From contig CAVVGB010000009.1 of NCBI GenBank assembly GCA_963747715.1, forward strand, positions 1 through 64,000: a stretch of DNA of 64,000 nt, written 5' to 3'. Position 1 is the stretch's first letter. Each line of letters starts with the position of its first letter. Under the pieces are notes generated by a model. The model saw only the letters and a program-made list of their open reading frames with translations, was not told the origin of the DNA and ran no database searches. Origin of the DNA: CAVVGB01 sp963747715 (GTDB taxonomy: Bacteria; Actinomycetota; Thermoleophilia; Gaiellales; Gaiellaceae). Position numbers and translations under genes: made by a program. This document shows, one piece after another, positions 61,221 through 64,000 of this stretch.

Positions 61221-61257
61221 ACGGCCCGTCCGCGGCGATAGGCAGACTTAGCGCCGC

Positions 61258-63411
61258 GTGCACCTGCGCTCCGTCCGCCTGCGCGGCTTCAAGTCGTTCC
61301 CCGACCCGGTCGAGGTCCGCCTCGAGCCCGGCGTCGCCATCGTCGTCGGGCCCAACGGCTCCGGCAAGTCCAACGTCGCCGACGGGATTGTCTGGGCGGC
61401 CGGGAGCCTGAGCCCCACCGAGCTGCGCGCGGAGAAGCCGGACGACGTCCTCTACGTCGGCTCCCGTGAGCGCCCGCCGGCCGACTTCTGCGAGGTCGAG
61501 CTCCTCTTCGACAACGAGGACGGTCAGGGGCCCGTGGACTTCTCGGAGCTCTCGATTGCCCGGCGACTGCACCGGGAGGGTGAGGGCGAGTACCTGATCA
61601 ACCGCGCGCACGTCCGCCGTACCGACGTCGTGGAGCTGCTGGCGGACATCGGGCTCGGCGGCGACATGCATTCCGTCATCGGCCAGGGACGCGTCGAGCA
61701 GATCCTCGCGTCGAAGCCGGCCGAGCGCCGTGCGCTCGTCGAGGAAGCCGCAGGCCTCGGAAAGTTCAAGCGCCGGCGGCACCGCGCCGAGCTGAAGCTT
61801 GCGCGCGTCCAGATCCAGGTCGAGCGAGCGCGTGACCTCGAGGACGAGGTACGCAAGCGGTTGCGCCCACTCGCGCTCCAAGCCTCCGCCGCCGCGCGCG
61901 CCGAGAGGTTGCGGGTGGAGGTCGAAGGAATTCGCGGGCGCATCGCTGCGGCGGAGCTCGAGCGGCTCGAACGGCAGCTCGCCGAGGTGGAGGAGCGCAA
62001 GACGGAGGCACTGCAGGACCGCCGCCTGCGTGACGAGCGCTTGAACGGCGTGCTCGAAGAGCGCCGGCGCGCGGAGGATGAGCTGTCGGACGCGGCGACC
62101 AGGCACGAAAGCGCAACCGCGGCGCTCTACCGGCTCCGCAGCGCGATCGAGCGTGTGCAGCTTCGCCGGGAGAACGCCGAGGAGACGGGAAGGCGCCTGC
62201 GGGACGAGGCAGCGCGGCCACGGCTTCCGATCGCCCCCGACAGCCCAGGTTACGAGCGCGCCCTGGCCGCCGCGAGCGGGTGGTCCGCATCACGCGCGGC
62301 CGAGCTGACCGAGGCGGTCGACCGCCTGGAGGGAGCGCAGGCAGACGGGCTCGACGCCGTCGTCGCGCTGGCCGCGGGTGAAGTCTGGTTTGCCTCCGGG
62401 CAGGTGAAGCGCGCTGAGCCGCGCCTGCCAGGCGCCGAGCACCTCATTGCCTTGGCCGCGAAAGCAGAGACGGCTGGGCATGCTCTGGCTCTAGCCGCGG
62501 AGAGTGCGGCCCGCTTCGAGGCGCCGCTGCGTGCGCGCGTCGATGCCGGCGGCACTCGCTCCGCGCAGCTCGGCGAGACGCTCCGCGAGCTCGGCGCGCA
62601 GGAGGCCGAGCTACGGCGTGCGGCGGGTCTCGCGTCGGAACGGCTCACGGCCGTCGAGATCGAGGTGGCCGGGCTCGAGCGCGAGAAACGCGATCTCGTC
62701 GCGCGCATACCGGAAGAGGGCGAGACCGAGACGCTGACGGACGAGGAAGTCGACGAGCTGCGCGCGCAGGTCGAGCGGCTCGAGCGGCGCCGCGAGGCGC
62801 TTGGGCAGGTGAACCCGCTGGCCGCCGAGGAGCACGCGCGCGAGTCGGAGCGGCTCAAGGATCTCGTTGCGCAGCGCCAGGACCTCGAGCGCTCGCTCGT
62901 CGAGCTCGAGAAGCTCCGAGACGACTTGACGAACACGGTCGAGCGCATGTTCGAGGAGACGTACGCGGCGGTCGAGAAGCACTTTGCGGAAGTGGCGTCG
63001 ACGTTGTTCCCAGGCGGCAAGGGACGACTCATCCGCACGGACGACGAGGAGCCCGGCATCGAGATCGAGCTCCAGCCGGCCGGAAAGAGGATCACGCGGC
63101 TGTCGCTCTTGTCGGGCGGCGAGAAGGCGCTCGGCGCGATCTCGTTCCTCTTTTCGCTCTTCCTCGCGCGCCCGTGTCCCTTCTACTTGCTGGACGAGGT
63201 CGAGGCGGCGCTCGACGACGCCAACATCGGCCGCTTCATCGATCTTCTGCGGACGTTCTCCGACCGCGCGCAGTTCATCGTCGTCACGCACCAGAAGCGA
63301 ACCATCGAGGCCGCTGACATCCTCTACGGCGTCACGATGGGCGCGGACGGCGTCTCCCAGATCGTCTCCAAGCGGCTCAGCCAGGAACCGGTCGAAGCTC
63401 TGTCGGCGTGA
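61258..63411 (+). CDS. smc: chromosome segregation protein SMC, unusually short
   Basis: 717 residues in one unbroken frame, against about 1150-1200 for typical bacterial SMC. The N-terminal head is complete: Walker A VVGPNGSGKSN (residues 29-39), Q-loop Gln143 in IGQGRVEQIL, then EEAAGLGKFKRRRHRAELKL. The C-terminal head is complete: GQVNPLAAEEHARESERLKD from ~516, signature LSGGEKAL at 618 and Walker B YLLDEVEAALDDANI. Between ~212 and ~514 only short coiled coils and a weak hinge-like segment (SPGYERALAAASGWS) remain. It should pair with ScpA and ScpB (23209-24519). GTG start; ftsY overlaps its stop. Confidence 0.9.
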   Translation: MHLRSVRLRGFKSFPDPVEVRLEPGVAIVVGPNGSGKSNVADGIVWAAGSLSPTELRAEKPDDVLYVGSRERPPADFCEVELLFDNEDGQGPVDFSELSIARRLHREGEGEYLINRAHVRRTDVVELLADIGLGGDMHSVIGQGRVEQILASKPAERRALVEEAAGLGKFKRRRHRAELKLARVQIQVERARDLEDEVRKRLRPLALQASAAARAERLRVEVEGIRGRIAAAELERLERQLAEVEERKTEALQDRRLRDERLNGVLEERRRAEDELSDAATRHESATAALYRLRSAIERVQLRRENAEETGRRLRDEAARPRLPIAPDSPGYERALAAASGWSASRAAELTEAVDRLEGAQADGLDAVVALAAGEVWFASGQVKRAEPRLPGAEHLIALAAKAETAGHALALAAESAARFEAPLRARVDAGGTRSAQLGETLRELGAQEAELRRAAGLASERLTAVEIEVAGLEREKRDLVARIPEEGETETLTDEEVDELRAQVERLERRREALGQVNPLAAEEHARESERLKDLVAQRQDLERSLVELEKLRDDLTNTVERMFEETYAAVEKHFAEVASTLFPGGKGRLIRTDDEEPGIEIELQPAGKRITRLSLLSGGEKALGAISFLFSLFLARPCPFYLLDEVEAALDDANIGRFIDLLRTFSDRAQFIVVTHQKRTIEAADILYGVTMGADGVSQIVSKRLSQEPVEALSA

Positions 63412-64000
63412 CCCGGAGCTGGGCCGAGCTCCTCGGCGAGGAGGCGCCGCCGGCCGAGCAGGAGGAAAGCGGAGAGGGCGGCTGGTTTCGCCGTCTGCGC
63501 GAGTCGCTGGCGGGCAGCCGGCGGGCGCTCACGCAGGAGCTCTTCTTCAATCCGGCTGACGCCGATTCGTGGGAGCGGGTCGAGGAGCATCTCCTCCGGG
63601 CGGACTGCGGCGTGCCCGCAACGGTCGAGATCGTGCAGCGCCTCGAGGAGCGCGAGCCGGCGAACGAGGGTGAGCTCTTGGACGGGCTCGAGTCCGTGAT
63701 CGCCGAGCTCGTCTCACCGGAAGGGGACGGCCAACTTGCGGTCAGCGAGTCGCCCAGCGTGCTGCTCATCGTCGGCGTCAACGGCACGGGCAAGACGACG
63801 ACGATCGGCAAGCTCGCGCACCATCTCGGCGAGTACGATCGGTCGGTCGTCCTGGCCGCCGCGGACACGTTTCGTGCGGCGGCCGAGGAACAGCTCGAGA
63901 TCTGGGCGCAGCGGGCCGGGGCGGACTTCGTCGGCGCCGCGCGCGGGGCTGACCCGGCGGCGGTTGCGTTCGACGCGATCGAGGCGGCAGAGGCGCGCGG
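63408..64000 (+). CDS. ftsY: signal recognition particle receptor FtsY (partial, runs off the window)
   Basis: First 197 codons. An acidic start (ELLGEEAPPAEQEESGEGG), the N domain (WFRRLRESLAGSRRALTQEL) and the G domain with G1 VGVNGTGKTTTIGKL and LAAADTFRAAAEEQL. FtsY docks SRP-ribosome complexes at the membrane. GTG start overlaps the smc stop as GTGA; smc-ftsY is a common pair. Confidence 0.92.
   Translation, partial: MTRSWAELLGEEAPPAEQEESGEGGWFRRLRESLAGSRRALTQELFFNPADADSWERVEEHLLRADCGVPATVEIVQRLEEREPANEGELLDGLESVIAELVSPEGDGQLAVSESPSVLLIVGVNGTGKTTTIGKLAHHLGEYDRSVVLAAADTFRAAAEEQLEIWAQRAGADFVGAARGADPAAVAFDAIEAAEAR

Noticed and set aside
1..64000. CRISPR arrays, prophage or transposase genes
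   Set aside because: No regularly spaced short repeats, cas genes, integrase or transposase motifs were seen; the five structured elements are dispersed and carry no gene.

Overview
High-GC bacterial chromosome segment. The gene content and order (lgt-scpA-scpB, aroF-tyrA-aroA-cmk-plsC-der-gpsA, priA-def-fmt-rsmB-rpe-ribD-ribE-ribBA-ribH, recG-rsmD-coaD, rpmF-plsX-acpP-rnc-smc-ftsY), many GTG starts, zinc-type L28 and single-domain regulators fit a deep-branching actinobacterium, most like Thermoleophilia (Gaiellales/Solirubrobacterales). The lineage is inferred from gene content and family knowledge; no 16S rRNA, tRNA, CRISPR, insertion sequence or phage gene was seen.

Layout. 1-6.7 kb: the end of an ABC exporter gene, a NERD-like membrane protein, an aminotransferase, an animal-type haem peroxidase and an ECF sigma/anti-sigma pair. 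6.7-14.7 kb: an accessory-looking signalling island with two paralogous secreted repeat proteins flanking a large zinc-ribbon/adenylate cyclase/ATPase/TPR regulator, three copies of a shared mRNA leader that can mask the ribosome site, a second ECF sigma gene and an L,D-transpeptidase. 14.7-25.7 kb: cyclodeaminase-like protein, IF-1, DnaE, a third ECF/anti-sigma pair, Lgt and ScpAB. 26-42 kb: pseudouridine synthase, TrpS, the shikimate/lipid/GTPase operon, MetK, a DtxR regulator and PriA. 42-49 kb: formylation/deformylation, RsmB and the riboflavin operon. 49-64 kb: L28, a FakA-receiver-FakB group, RecG, CoaD, L32, PlsX, AcpP, RNase III, a very short SMC, and the start of FtsY.

Main points of interest. 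(1) Five copies of a ~160-170 bp intergenic element share two conserved boxes around a small hairpin whose stem sequence changes in every copy while pairing is kept; further nested stems and the terminal inverted repeats also co-vary. It behaves like an undescribed structured RNA or mobile palindromic element, and in two copies its right end contains the start codon of the next gene (aroA, DUF177). (2) The SMC protein is about 717 residues with intact ATPase motifs but greatly shortened arms. (3) A three-copy leader can sequester its own Shine-Dalgarno sequence. (4) Many genes have a -10-like hexamer 6-10 nt before the start codon, suggesting widespread leaderless transcripts.

Caution: at least a dozen conserved, mostly essential genes (dnaE, def, aroA, scpA, tyrA, aroF and others) are split by one-base frame changes, mostly one extra base, with no shared slippery site. 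I treat these as probable sequence errors, and give such genes as single features spanning the break.
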